A stretch of DNA of 64,000 nucleotides from Kalmanozyma brasiliensis GHG001. Taxonomy: Eukaryota; Basidiomycota; Ustilaginomycetes; Ustilaginales. Both the position numbers and the translations under genes were made by a program. Shown here one piece after another: positions 17,502 to 28,866 of the stretch; within the stretch, counting starts at the first letter, position 1, and the number at the start of each line of letters is the position of its first letter. The notes below the pieces were generated by a model that saw only the letters and a list, made by a program, of their open reading frames with translations, did not search any database and was not told the DNA's origin. The stretch covers positions 310,001 to 374,000 of the forward strand of contig NW_015961949.1 in assembly GCF_000497045.1 (NCBI RefSeq), read 5' to 3'.

Positions 17502-20500
17502 ATGCAGCAATCGACGCAGCACATCCCAATGAACTTGGGCCAGCCATCCGGGAGTCACGATTCTAGCGCGCATCAAGGGGGACTGTTTACGACTGGCTTG
17601 CCACATTCTTCAATGCCAACGGACCTCACATCTGCGCTCAATCTGCTCCCGCCAGAGCTGCTGCAGCCGCACCAACAGCAGCAGATGCAACAGCTCTTCG
17701 GTCAGCTTGCTTCATCTCAGCCAGGTGCCCCTCCTTCTATACCACCGCATCTGCACGCACAGCTTCAGCCTGGTCTTCAAAGTCTACTCGGCCAGCAGAT
17801 TCATGCTCCACAATCCCAACCTACACAGCTGCCCGAGGGTCCGTCGTCGCGCCAACAGCAGTCGCGACAACGCCCGCAACAGCAGCGCCAGTCTTCGCAG
17901 CAGCACCTGAGCCAACCTGGTCAGCAGAATCCAGCGGGACCCTCGTCTCGCCCACAACCAGGCAACGCCCATCTTAACACACAGCTCCAGCAACCGCAAA
18001 GTCTCGCACAACTACTCGGTAGTGGGGGTAGCCCTCAGCCCTCGCTCTTACAAGAGCATGCATCGATTCTCTCCAATGCACAGTCTTCGATATCGAGCTT
18101 CTCGCAATCTTTGCACAACGCCAAACAGGCAACTCCGGCGGACAGAGGTGACATTCGCAATGTCTTGTCCATGCTCGAGCGCTCCTCGAAAGCGTTAGCT
18201 TCGGAACTGGACCAAGGAGTCTCCAAGCTTCGCGCTCTGTCTACCTCGCCTGCTTACAACAACATGGCGGGACTGTTCGGTGGGGCGCTGCCAGGTCAGA
18301 GTCTACCGCCAGGGAATGATCCTTTCGGAGCTCTAAGCGGATTCGGACTGCCCGGCCCTGGCATGCCACCGCAACAACAGCAGTCGAATACGGCAGGGTT
18401 GCCCTTCGACCTCGGTCTTGGCTTCCAGCAGTCACTCAATCCGAACGGCATGTTCAACTTGAACGGCGCGCGCAACACGAACGATCCTGGTGGTGCACCT
18501 GGCGCCTTCAACGGCGGCTTCTCTGGTGATATCGGAGCGCGAGGCAACAACCAGCAGGGCGCGGGTGCCTTGCCTGCCTTGCTCGCACAATACCTGTCGC
18601 AAACGACAGACCAGACCAGCCGCGCAGGTGCGCTGTCCCTGTTCCAGTCCCTCGCCAATGGCAATACGAGCGGGCCGCTGCCTACCTCTATGCAGGGCCT
18701 CGAAGCGCTTTTGAGCCAAGGTTCTCCTCATCAGCAGCATCAAGCTCGTGCAGGCATGTCTGGCATGGATGGCGGCCGAGGGAGCAACAACAATTCCTCG
18801 TCGCTGCCTGTCAACGGCGCTCCGCTTACCAATGCTGCCGCCCTTGCCGCTCTGACGTCGCTGGGCATCACGCCGACCATGCTCGATGCATTGGGTCTTG
18901 GCTCCGTGGCACAGCAGATGCTCGATGCTCCAGTGGAGAGTAACAGCAAGAAGGAACGATCGAGCCAACCTGCAGGCCACACTCGCGCTTCTCCGGACGC
19001 ACGAGACGACAGTCCCGAGGCGGATCACAGCGATCACTTTTCCGAGCCCGCGCGCAAGAAGCGCAAGCAGGGCCGCTCGAAGACCATCGGTTCGTCGTCC
19101 CACGTCAGTGCTGAGGCCGGCCCTTTCAAGGCCCTGTCCCACGACGCTGAACCATCGTCGTCGCGTCCCGGTCGAGTATCCACGGTCCCGCTTAAAGATT
19201 CCGACTCCAGGCAGGGTCACAGAAACATCGCCTCCAGCTCCAAGCTATCTAGCGCGGATACGTCGAAGCGTATCCCCACCCTCGGTGTGGGTCTGCGACA
19301 GGAAGGAGACAAGCGCTATCGAAATCGCAAGCTCTTGCGCGACCTCAGAGAGCATCTGTATCGCTGGCTGGGAACGGATGAGTTCCGCAAGCTGCGCAGC
19401 ACCTACAAAGTCGCCGAGTGGGTGCCGAACCCGCACCTGACGGACGAAGAGAAGCAGATCCTCGCCTCCCTACCACCAGGAGCAGTAGCACAACCGCCGA
19501 TCACAACACACATCTTCCACGTCGACTTCACCAGTCGGGATTTCTACCGCACCAACCAGTCGCTCATCGATGCCATTGTCACCGAGGGGTCCAAGAAGGT
19601 CGAGGCGAAGCCGGAAGCCTATGCCATTGTACCCGGCACCATCGATCGGGATCACCTGGAAGACGTAGCGAAGGACCTGATGGATTCTGCGCGATCCGGG
19701 TTCCGTATGTCGCTCCGAACGGGCCTACAGGCTGAGAAGGAGGACAAGGAGAAGCACGAAAAGTATCGTGGCGTCGAGCGGGCCAAGACGAAATGCCGCA
19801 ATCGCGAGATCGGTGCGGGCCGCTTGCGCCATGCGATACCCAAGCAGCTCCTGGTCCCAGGGGCCTACTCGGACGACGCGGCCAGCGACGAAGATCTGCA
19901 CGGCCTCACCAAGAGCGAGTGGAAGCGTCAACGGCTGCGCAAGCTGCGCATCGCCAAAGGTTGGGAAGCCGTGACGCCCAGGTGGAGGAACAAGCATCTG
20001 ACTCGTGCGTATCACAAGGCAGACATTGTGAGCAAGAGCAAGCAGATGGCCCGCTGGAGACGCGATGATCCGGTAGATCTGCCGATCCCCATCAAGCTAT
20101 ATGGCAAGTTGCTACCGAGACAGCTGTTCGATGACCAGTGGTTGAGGGAGCACCGAAAGGAGTTGGAGGACGAACCGTATTGTATTCGGATCAACGAGAA
20201 TGACATCGATGGGTGGGACGAGGGTCATCATCCGCTAGGGGAGGATACGAGCGACGAGATGGAGTGGAGCGATGCTAAGGAGAGTTCGAGGGGAAGGTTT
20301 GGAGGGGCAGGGGTGATGGGGGAGAGGGGGAGGGGGGAGATGACCGAGTCGCCTGTGCCGGTGGTGGGGTCGAAGGTGGGCGAGGCCGAGGGGAAGGCGG
20401 TGGTGAAGGAGGCGTCGGATCCCCCAGTCGAGACGAGCTCAACAATACTCACGGCGACGGAGGAGAACGATGCGGTAAAAACTTCAGAGGCACCCGCTGC

Positions 20501-20729
20501 AGCAGCCTCGGAAGGCTCGGGCACGAGCAGCGTTTCGTCGGACTCAAGATCTGGCGCGCTGGACGCAGGCGATACAGGCGGTAGCGATACGGACTCGGAT
20601 TCCTCGCTTGTCCCCGCTGACGACGAGGAGAAGTTCGAGGTGACAGACAAGGTCGAGCCACCATCGGCGCCAGCGACAGAAGGTGACACGGCAGGGAAGA
20701 GTGGAGAGAGCACAGAAGAGGTTGCGTAG
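17502..20729 (+). CDS. Large Gln-rich, nuclear-type protein of unknown function
   Basis: 1075 residues, intronless, from the ATG at 17502 in an AAG context (upstream only GTG is in frame). Residues 1-about 170 are Gln/Pro/Ser-rich with repeated QQ runs. About 170-480 are Gly/Leu/Asn-rich low-complexity sequence. A basic cluster RKKRKQGRSK near residue 520 looks like a nuclear localisation signal. From about residue 600 to 905 the composition changes to a folded, charged region beginning KRYRNRKLLRDLREHLYRWLGT and rich in Trp and Arg, containing EWKRQRLRKLRIAKGWE and WRNKHLTRAYHKADIV. The C-terminal 170 residues are acidic and Ser/Glu-rich. I do not recognise the domain. The layout (Gln-rich tail, NLS, conserved Arg/Trp-rich domain, acidic tail) suggests a chromatin or transcription factor, but that is inference. 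Confidence 0.7.
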   Translation: MQQSTQHIPMNLGQPSGSHDSSAHQGGLFTTGLPHSSMPTDLTSALNLLPPELLQPHQQQQMQQLFGQLASSQPGAPPSIPPHLHAQLQPGLQSLLGQQIHAPQSQPTQLPEGPSSRQQQSRQRPQQQRQSSQQHLSQPGQQNPAGPSSRPQPGNAHLNTQLQQPQSLAQLLGSGGSPQPSLLQEHASILSNAQSSISSFSQSLHNAKQATPADRGDIRNVLSMLERSSKALASELDQGVSKLRALSTSPAYNNMAGLFGGALPGQSLPPGNDPFGALSGFGLPGPGMPPQQQQSNTAGLPFDLGLGFQQSLNPNGMFNLNGARNTNDPGGAPGAFNGGFSGDIGARGNNQQGAGALPALLAQYLSQTTDQTSRAGALSLFQSLANGNTSGPLPTSMQGLEALLSQGSPHQQHQARAGMSGMDGGRGSNNNSSSLPVNGAPLTNAAALAALTSLGITPTMLDALGLGSVAQQMLDAPVESNSKKERSSQPAGHTRASPDARDDSPEADHSDHFSEPARKKRKQGRSKTIGSSSHVSAEAGPFKALSHDAEPSSSRPGRVSTVPLKDSDSRQGHRNIASSSKLSSADTSKRIPTLGVGLRQEGDKRYRNRKLLRDLREHLYRWLGTDEFRKLRSTYKVAEWVPNPHLTDEEKQILASLPPGAVAQPPITTHIFHVDFTSRDFYRTNQSLIDAIVTEGSKKVEAKPEAYAIVPGTIDRDHLEDVAKDLMDSARSGFRMSLRTGLQAEKEDKEKHEKYRGVERAKTKCRNREIGAGRLRHAIPKQLLVPGAYSDDAASDEDLHGLTKSEWKRQRLRKLRIAKGWEAVTPRWRNKHLTRAYHKADIVSKSKQMARWRRDDPVDLPIPIKLYGKLLPRQLFDDQWLREHRKELEDEPYCIRINENDIDGWDEGHHPLGEDTSDEMEWSDAKESSRGRFGGAGVMGERGRGEMTESPVPVVGSKVGEAEGKAVVKEASDPPVETSSTILTATEENDAVKTSEAPAAAASEGSGTSSVSSDSRSGALDAGDTGGSDTDSDSSLVPADDEEKFEVTDKVEPPSAPATEGDTAGKSGESTEEVA

Positions 20730-20911
20730 AATGCGTGACGACGGACGTTTTGTTTGCAGACACGGAAATCATATTCGTCTGCAAGGCTTGTACTTGCGCC
20801 ATGGACTTATTCTGCTTGCTAAGTTGCACTCTTGCTCTTCCCACGTCGACGCAGCACACGCTCTGAGATACTCAGACCACGGACCGTCTATTCGCATGAG
20901 AATCCTCGTCG

Positions 20912-21586
20912 CTACGCTTCCTTCCCTTTCGGCTCATGGATCATGTATGGCCACTCTACATACCCTTTCTGCGCCTTTGGCTCGTCGACCCTGTCCATAC
21001 CAAGTACGCGGAACCCAGCTTTGAGGTAAGCACCTTTGCCCATAGGGCTGCTCTCCAGCCAGGCGCACACACCTTCCTCATCCGCCCTGCTCGTGCCCCA
21101 GTTGACCAGCTTACTGCCTAGCCCCTTTCGCTGAAAGCTTGGGTCGATTATGAGCAGCTTCAGAAACCAGTACCTTTTCCCTTCCATGGTTGCATCCCTC
21201 GTCCGGTTCATCTGGGCGAAGAAGCGATTGAACAGACTCGGCTGCTCCTTCTCGGTCTTGTTCGTCTCCACCGACTCGGGCGGTGTGATCGGCGAAATGG
21301 CGCGCCAGATGGCGAATCCCGCCATAACCCCCGCTTCGCTGTACGCTCCAACAATGCAATACCCTTCCTTGTCAAACAACGCCGCATGCGAGGCCGTCAT
21401 CTTGTCCTCCATCTCATCTCGTGTTGGCATCCGCCCCGTCTCCGGGTCCACTTCGGCAGAGAGCAAGGTGGACACTTCGTCGTGGGTGGAATTGGTCGGA
21501 TCGTTGAATGCGTCGTGCTGCATGCGCGCCATCGTTCGCGCTTCCGACGGCGATACGGACCGCACCACAAAGCTTGACGACGCCAT
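20912..21586 (-). CDS. GNAT-family N-acetyltransferase
   Basis: 224 residues from the ATG at 21584-21586, stop TAG at 20912-20914. The acetyl-CoA binding motif A is seen as FLKLLIIDPSFQRKGLGSKLVNWG, with the Q-R-K-G-L-G pyrophosphate loop. It is followed by motif B (WLESSPMGKGAYLKAGFRVLG), in which a residue pair of the Gly-Ala-Tyr-Leu-Lys type is common. The N-terminal part (SVSPSEARTMARMQHDAFND) matches fungal GNATs of the small-molecule or puromycin-type group. The substrate cannot be told. The gene is tail-to-tail with the large orphan (182 bases between stops), and its 5' side faces the tRNA-Asp gene about 300 bases away. Confidence 0.85.
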   Translation of the reverse strand: MASSSFVVRSVSPSEARTMARMQHDAFNDPTNSTHDEVSTLLSAEVDPETGRMPTRDEMEDKMTASHAALFDKEGYCIVGAYSEAGVMAGFAIWRAISPITPPESVETNKTEKEQPSLFNRFFAQMNRTRDATMEGKRYWFLKLLIIDPSFQRKGLGSKLVNWGTSRADEEGVCAWLESSPMGKGAYLKAGFRVLGMDRVDEPKAQKGYVEWPYMIHEPKGKEA

Positions 21587-21865
21587 GACTCTAGCTTTGG
21601 TTCTAAACTGTAGCCTCGAGATTCGACTCTGCAGTTGGTTTGGCTCAAGCTTTCGGCTTTGGCTCGTGATCTTGGGCTAGCAGACGTGATGGGATGAGGT
21701 GGAAGGTTAAGCTGTCGAAAAGGCCAAGACAACCTGTGCACTTTCAGACCATTGCAAGAACAACGAAGTTGCCAAGCATGCTTGCAACGTCAGAATTGCC
21801 GCGATAAGCGCCTGTAAACCGGCATGTTCGTGCCGAAAAACAAAACGGCACACAAAAAGAGGGCC

Positions 21866-21873
21866 AAAAAAAA
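21866..21873 (-). terminator. RNA polymerase III T-run terminator of tRNA-Asp
   Basis: Eight consecutive T on the minus strand, about 14 bases past the 3' end of the tRNA. This is the expected Pol III stop signal. Confidence 0.8.
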
Positions 21874-21887
21874 GAAGAGCTTAAGAT

Positions 21888-21979
21888 CTCCGAATCCGGG
21901 AATTGAACCCGGGTCTGCGCCGTTTTTCTGCGCGGAGAACACTGACAAGGCGCCGTCATAGCCACTAAACTAATTCGGA
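21888..21979 (-). tRNA. tRNA-Asp (anticodon GUC) with a 20-base intron
   Basis: Read on the minus strand from 21979. The 7-base acceptor stem TCCGAAT pairs perfectly with ATTCGGA, leaving G as discriminator. The T arm is CCGGG-TTCAATT-CCCGG. The anticodon stem is GCGCC paired with GGCGC. The loop starts TTGTCA, giving anticodon GTC (Asp), and is interrupted after position 37 by 20 bases (GTGTTCTCCGCGCAGAAAAA) before the final loop C. Without the insert the tRNA is 72 bases, the normal length for tRNA-Asp. Position 37-38 is the canonical place for nuclear tRNA introns. CCA is not encoded. The discriminator G and the first pair U-A fit eukaryotic tRNA-Asp. Confidence 0.93.
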
Positions 21980-24900
21980 TGCCTGATTCATGTCAGCAGA
22001 CTTGCTGGCTGCGTATATAAATAAGTATACAAGGTCGCTGTGGCTGTGGTCGCTGGCAGAGCGGTCGGTATGGCTTTCTCAGATGAGCTGGTTCGGCAGC
22101 CTAGCAGCAGCGTGGCTCTGCCTGACGGTCGGCTGTCGGACAGGGTCATGCCCGAGGTAACTGTGCTCGTTGCCAATGCCATAGATTGTCGTGGCCAGTG
22201 CATAGTGTCATCACAAGTCACATGGGGGTCCAGGAATACCCTTCGAGCGAGCGAGCTCAGACAGCCGACGATTCGTTGTGCACCTCTCGTCTAGCTTTTC
22301 CTCGTTCACGGCGATCCAAGTCGGTGCGACGGTGAAAGTCGGCCCCGCGAGACACGCTACCCCGCCCGACCAAGAAGTTGACCGGCGTCCCTCGACGTCA
22401 ATCGTCGTAGCCGAGTTGGGGCTTAAGGTTTGCAGACAGCGTACGATGACGAACAGGAAACGAGGTGGTGGGCCGTTGGCATGAACCAGCGTATTGTTTG
22501 CATCATGTCACAAAATGGGCTGGATGCGTCAGCGAGTGCGCGCCATGTGGGTATAGGTAGATGAGACCTCGGTGTTCGCTTGGCGATCAAAGGACTACCG
22601 CGGTTCGTCACCTCAGTCTGGGTACACGGTTGCACACGTCATGCTCAGCAAGCACCAAGTAATGTTGTCTATGGACGTGCTGGATCGTGTTCCAAGGTGG
22701 CATTGTTGACATGGCTCGCTGCACCGAACCTGTGCCGTCACAAAGCACAACAACCTCGCATTGTGCAGGATAGAGCTGCGATCGACCATTGTTGAAACTG
22801 CACCGCCTGGAAGCTATGCTGCAAGGAACAAACTCGTCACGGTCCATTGTGACATGCTGAATAGAGTTGCCATCCATTCATTGTTCGCCAAACGTGCCTT
22901 GCTTGAACCATCCAAGCTCGAAGCAAGACGGAAGGCTTAGACCGGCCCGTAACGGCTGAGCGGGCGAACGAGGGCCGTGCGAGCTCCATCCGTTCACCCA
23001 GGGCCGTGCGACACCGTCACCCCAAGACCCTTGTTCGCATGACGAGGGCGTCAGCTCCAATCAGCACGCGCTGTCGAGTGATGTCGTTCAGAGCTCGGCT
23101 AGAAATCGCCGTTGGTCGCGTGGGACGGACACAAACTTTCCGAGACATTTTTGGCCTTGAGAAGGGAGCGAATTTGATTGGCCGGCCTCGAAACCGGGTT
23201 TGGCTTGCGAGCGTCGATCCCCTTGTTTGGCCTTGCAGGAGGGCCAATGAGACGATTACAAGCTGGTCAGCCAAGGTTCGACCCGGACGGGCTTCGGTCG
23301 TCATGTTTGGTAACTCGGTGATCTCGCCGCCGACTGACTTTTCGACGAATGACGGACGAACCATTATATGAGTGACGCTGCCAAGACGCTGGACGATTTG
23401 GAACGCCAAAACGAAGCCAAGAACGGCCCAGAGTTGCGGCATCAAGTAGTCACATCGATTCTGTCTGAGGGCGTCGTCGAGACTGGTCAGACAAACGTCT
23501 GGGCTCGTTCGGCTATCATACCGGCTCGAGTGCACATCTGCAATGCTGCTTGTTGATTGTCAGTGTTCGTCCAAAGTCGAGACCGTAACATCATTTGAAT
23601 ATTCTCAACAGCGTGCCGCGGCCGGCTTCTGAGAGGCAGCTGCGGCTGTGCACCCGACAGACGGGCCAAAGGACAATTTAAGCCTCCAACCAGCGTCCGG
23701 AAGACCCTGAACACTGTAGTCGCAGTTTCAAATCAGGCACCAAAGTGGTCAGTCGAATCTTGAGGTTGCAACCCCCGGCGGCTGAGCATCCATCGACCAA
23801 TGAGGCGGTCTGCAAAGGAGGATGGGTTCCAACCGATCGCCACTCCGCTCCACCGGGCTTCTCGAGAGGGAGGATGACCGGCCCGAGTGAGCTGGTAAAG
23901 GGCTAGACCGAATGCTCGGGGGCCACGTCGCCGCTTGATCAGGGCCGACCGCTTCGAAGGTCACGCGAGGAGGACCGCATGAAAAGATCCTGGTCTTTCG
24001 GCAAAGTGTTTCTCAGCCCTCGTACAGACGCTCGAGCTGTTGCCACCTGATGACCAAAAGAGGACTGCATGTGGGCCGGTTCGTGCCGACGTCGACCGCC
24101 TCACATATTTGTTGACGCATAGTTCATTGTTCACGGCCGGCTTGTCGAGGTGCTTCGGAGGAGGTGACACCGTTCGCACCCAGTTTTGTATATGCAGGCG
24201 AAGAGCAGGCTAGAGCATGCCGTGCAGTTTAGAGTCGCTCGAAGGTTGTCGTGCAGCAGCAGACTTGGGCGAAACTGATTGGCCGACACCGCCGAGAGAC
24301 GTGTCCTCCATGCTAGCGTTCGGCCTGCTGGCTTGGGGATCACCGCCACGCTTCCCAAAGGTGGCGCACGCGGACTTGGCGTTGGTGCTTGGCCTTTTTC
24401 AGCTTTGGCGTCGGAGCTAAGCGTTGGCCGAAGCTGGCTGCTTTGCAGGCCGGGAAGCTGTTGCCGAAATACTGAAACCCTGCATGCTCTATTTAGCTGC
24501 CGCGAAGATGCATGACGAGCCAAAACCGATCGGTCAACCCTCTTTGGCCCCCGAAGAGCATGCTCGCATCCACTGGGACGGGACAACGCAGAGCTCGGCA
24601 AGGGTTGCCCCACCCAAACGCCGCTCGTCCTCTCGGTACACAACGCGCCGGCGATCCTTTCATGGGAAACATGCCATCGCATAGAGTCGCATGTGGACAT
24701 TAAGCTAGCCTTGATTTGGCATTAGAGTAGACCCTTGCAGCTGACGGATGCAGGGATTGTGCACCGCCTGTGAGAACAACGCCGTTGCAGAGAACGTACG
24801 TGCGGCCTGCGTCTGGGTTGCAAGGTAATTGGCCCAGATGGCCTGAGCTTTGGGCCGATTGCCTCCAGACAGGGGCCTTTGGAGCTGTCGAAGTTGGCGA

Positions 24901-25842
24901 CCTCGAGCACGATCTGACAGCATCTTGATCTGCGTTGTAATCACCGATTCGAGAGGTGTTGACTCGTTGACATCTCCTAGACGGCGGAGCCGGTGCGCGC
25001 ATGGCGACCGAAAGAAGGCCGCCACGGATTGTAAGACCCACTGAAGGCGGTGGTTGAGCCAAGCGAGGTTTCTGCATCAACCTGGCCTCGGCTCCAGGCT
25101 GCTGTCACGCTTTCCCTTTTTGGGCTGGTGAACGGAGAGAGCCGTCGTCGACTAGAAGCTGTGAGAGCGGCCCCCGCCATGATACGCATCAGGCCAGCCG
25201 AACAACAGACGACCTGACCCGACCGCGACCCAACCATCAATCTCCGTTGGTGCTCGCCCAGGGTACAGTGTGACTTTCGAACGACGGCATCCGAGGTCAG
25301 TCATCACAATGGCAGCGAGGCGGCTAGCGCGCGACAAGGGATTTCATGCGCAGCAAAAGCATGCGGTCTCCCTTTGTTCTTTCTACCGGAAATGCGATGT
25401 GTAAACAGTGGCGCAGTATCATGTCACATCATCCGAGCGATCAAGTTGTTGATGCGCTGCACTTGCCGTGTCTGTGGGGTAGTGATCCTACCGGAGCTCT
25501 TCTTAAAGCAACGAACCCGAGCCAAATGCCGCGATGGTGCAAGCGAAGACGGTTGACCGACCGCGAGCGAGCCTTTCCACAGGCGACTTGTCCCGAGTCT
25601 TGATAAGGACGACGCGGGAAAAAGGCACGTTGGCGACGTCACGAAATGGATCGCAGTGTGTCATTGCTCGATGATGGACCGAGCATACCCCGCTGCCTCG
25701 CTTCGATACTAGACCATGCGCATCCGGGTCTATTGATTTCGACCTTGGCGATATTTGAGCGGGCTCGCTTGAACCGCTGAATGCTGGTTAGGGCGGTATT
25801 CTAGATAGCATGAACCCATCTGACGACTAGCTCATTGTAGTA

Positions 25843-25869
25843 GACGACGACGACGACGACGACGACGAC
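25843..25869. repeat. (GAC)9 microsatellite
   Basis: Nine perfect GAC units inside the gene-free island. They are not part of a credible coding frame. Confidence 0.95.
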
Positions 25870-28852
25870 AAGACACGGGATGCGAACGTGATGGTGGAAC
25901 ATTGTGTGCGAGAAAATCGGCGATCATTGTGTGGGCAACGGGCGCAAGAGACAATTGGAATGGAGCGGGTTGACTCGTGACCATCATCTGCCAAGTAAGG
26001 CCTCGTGCTCCAAACTGGGTAGACACGCGGGAGCGGATACAACTCGAGCTGTGTCCATCCACTGTCCGGGCAACCGAAACACGTTTGTGCACAGAAGAAC
26101 CATCATCGCACTTTTGTCGTACGCGAATCGAGGATGGACACCATTTGAAATGTCGGGTCAAAGGCGGAACAATGGGCTGCAGTCGAGGATCGCATCAAAA
26201 GCGGAATGGGTTGACTCTCTATTGTTCTTGCTCGCCTGATTTGCAGATGGTCCTGATCAGTGTCGTTGGAGCGGTACGTATCAACCCAAGACGAAATTCG
26301 CCGAAGAGCGCACCTGAATTTTGGCCAGCGGAGTGCGAATTGCGCTACGAAATCCAGGCACCAGAGGAGGAAGGAGAGGGTCGAGGGAATGAGTGCCTCT
26401 GTGGTGGTCTTTGTTTAACGGCATCGCAGAGTTATCTCGCCGCAAGGATGGACATGATGCGGACGTGGAACAATGTGCCAATGTGCCGCGGTAAGAGACG
26501 GAAGTGCACTGTGATCCTGCGGGGCTCCGATGATTGATCGTTGTGGATGGCCAACAAGATGAAAGAGATCCTCGCAAAAGGCAGAGGGACGAGGGCGGGC
26601 TGTTGATCAAAGCAGCTTTGATTGCGAAGATCTCTCTCCGTCTTTTGTCCTGGCTCAGTCGATTGGATGCTTGGACGAGACTCGTGACCAAGTGTGACTA
26701 TAGCGCAAAGAGCGAATGGGCCAAGCTTGAATGGGCCTTGCATCCTAGACCCTGAGCTTGAAAGCTTTGCCTGGAGTCGAGTGCGGCTGTACCGACAGAG
26801 AGGCCCTCGCTGAGTGAGGAGCGATGCTTGCCAAGCTTGGCTTCGAGTGAAATCTCGCTCGTGCCGAAAGAGGCGTTGATTGTCTTGTCGGCTCAAATGC
26901 CGCTGCAGTTGGCATCCATGCCGCCCAGCCTCGTTTCTCCCGGCATAAGACCTTCTTGGCTCTGATCCCTGCGAACCAATCCGGTCGCCACTAATTCATG
27001 GCATTCCTCGCATCTGGTGGGAATGGCATCGAACCGCCCTTTGAATTCGTACACCCCGGAAAAGCGACAAGTTCTACCGAGACGAGTCTAGAGATGATGG
27101 CGCTAAAACGTTACATCCAAGCTCTCGGTGTGATTGCAGTGAAAGAGAGTTGAGCCGAAAGGAGTTCCGGCTGATCATTTTTTATTGTTTGTGTTTTGGC
27201 AGAAATTTGAGGCGAGACGGTGACAAACCGAGCTTGATCCGTTGAGTTGGACCCTTGCTTGCCACGCTTGCCTTGGCGAGAGGCGCAACAGCAGTGTGAC
27301 ACAACTCGCTTGGCTGCGTCTGCGTCCATTCACCGCAAGCATGAGCCTGAGCAGGCTGACCGTCGGGCCTCAATTTCCCGAAACTGCTCTCCCGCCTCGA
27401 ATTGCCCCGGTGACACAACTGTCAAGAGATGGCGCTCGAAATGGCTAGACTGCCCGTCGCCACCACCATCACCTAGACTCTGGTTGGCTGCGGCCGTGCT
27501 CATGCTGCCACAATGTGGCTGACTGCCCCGTCTTCCTCGATTATACCCTCCCTCATTGTACCAAAGCGGATCGAGAGGGTCGGGGTTGAATGGAGACTTC
27601 ATCTCAAAAAGATGACCTTGATCCATCTCATTGTCGCTTTGCCATCTATTGAGATGAGTGAGTGCACCTGGATTTGCTTTCCCGAGGCAGGTTCGGGTAG
27701 GCACAAATGCGTTGGTGGCGCTCAGGATCTGCATCAATCGTGGGTATGCAACCGATGATGACACGCTCAGGCGACAGAGGGGGCTCGCGCTATTGAACCA
27801 AGGCGCGCTCACCCGGCGACAAGGCCTTCTGAGGACATGTCAGCAGACCGTGCTACATGGCATGAACAGATGGCGAGCCGCTCCCACTGTTGACACATTG
27901 TCAGCGAGCGAGGATGGGTAAAGCGAACAATGAGATCCTAGACCGCTGTCAAATGACTGCTCGCTCGTTGGTCTGCCGCTAAATTGAGGGTGCCAGTCTT
28001 GCCGAGATTGACTTGCTTTCTCCCCTTTCTCTGGCAGCCGCTGCGTGTGTGTGTGCGGATGGGTGTGTGAGTCTAATGTGAACCCACCACCCGCACGCAT
28101 GCACACTAGCTCGCCCGAACTTTCTGCGAGCCAAATTCCTCTGCAGTTACGCCTAAACTTTTTCTTGATTCTTGTGATTTTGGCGAGGTGGGTGGGATGG
28201 GTCGGTTCTGATTTCTTCCAAATCTGCGAAAAATTTACCTGGATGCAAAGTTTTGGCGTGTGACACTGTTGCTCGCGCGTCACTCAACTCCGCTTCTGGC
28301 TCTTTCGCCTCTCGGTCGATGGCGGCCCGTCTCCGTGCTGCTTTCAGCCGCCTTGAATCTCGCTCTCTCGAAAAACAGACACCCAGGGCTGCATTGCGCA
28401 CCTCTCCCGCCTGCGAGCATCCTGGCCGGCGCATTTGCATGCCGCCTCAACCTAGAATTTCAGCCTCTGTTCCAGTGCCTCATTTTGGCGCGAGATTTCA
28501 TTCTCACCTGCGCAGGCCCCACCGCTGTTCTCCCGTTCCCTTTCAGAAGAAAGTGGTGCTGTCACTCTGTCACTCACTCTCTTTCGGCGCAGACTCGCGC
28601 GCAGTTGTCCATTCGCCTCGCCTTCGTCCGCCTTTCGCCTTTCGCCGTGGCTCTTTCGCAAATCCCCTTTCTCACCCAGAACTCAAACCAGCGTCAGCGC
28701 TGCGCTGCTTGCTGCTGCTGCTGCGCAATTCCAAGACACACAACTTCGGTCGACAAAGTGAACCTGCGCCGGTCCGCCTCGTCTCGCTTCGCATCCAATT
28801 CTTCTCGAGAGCATTGTGGCAGCACAGCGCAGCGCAGCGAGAGGCCTCATCC

Positions 28853-28866
28853 CACACACACACACA
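28853..28866. repeat. (CA)7 microsatellite
   Basis: Seven perfect CA units in the pyrimidine-rich region upstream of the Sfp1-like gene. Confidence 0.9.

Noticed and set aside
24131..24700. 189-codon minus-strand frame in the island
   Set aside because: Random composition, no motif and no start or splice context supporting a gene.
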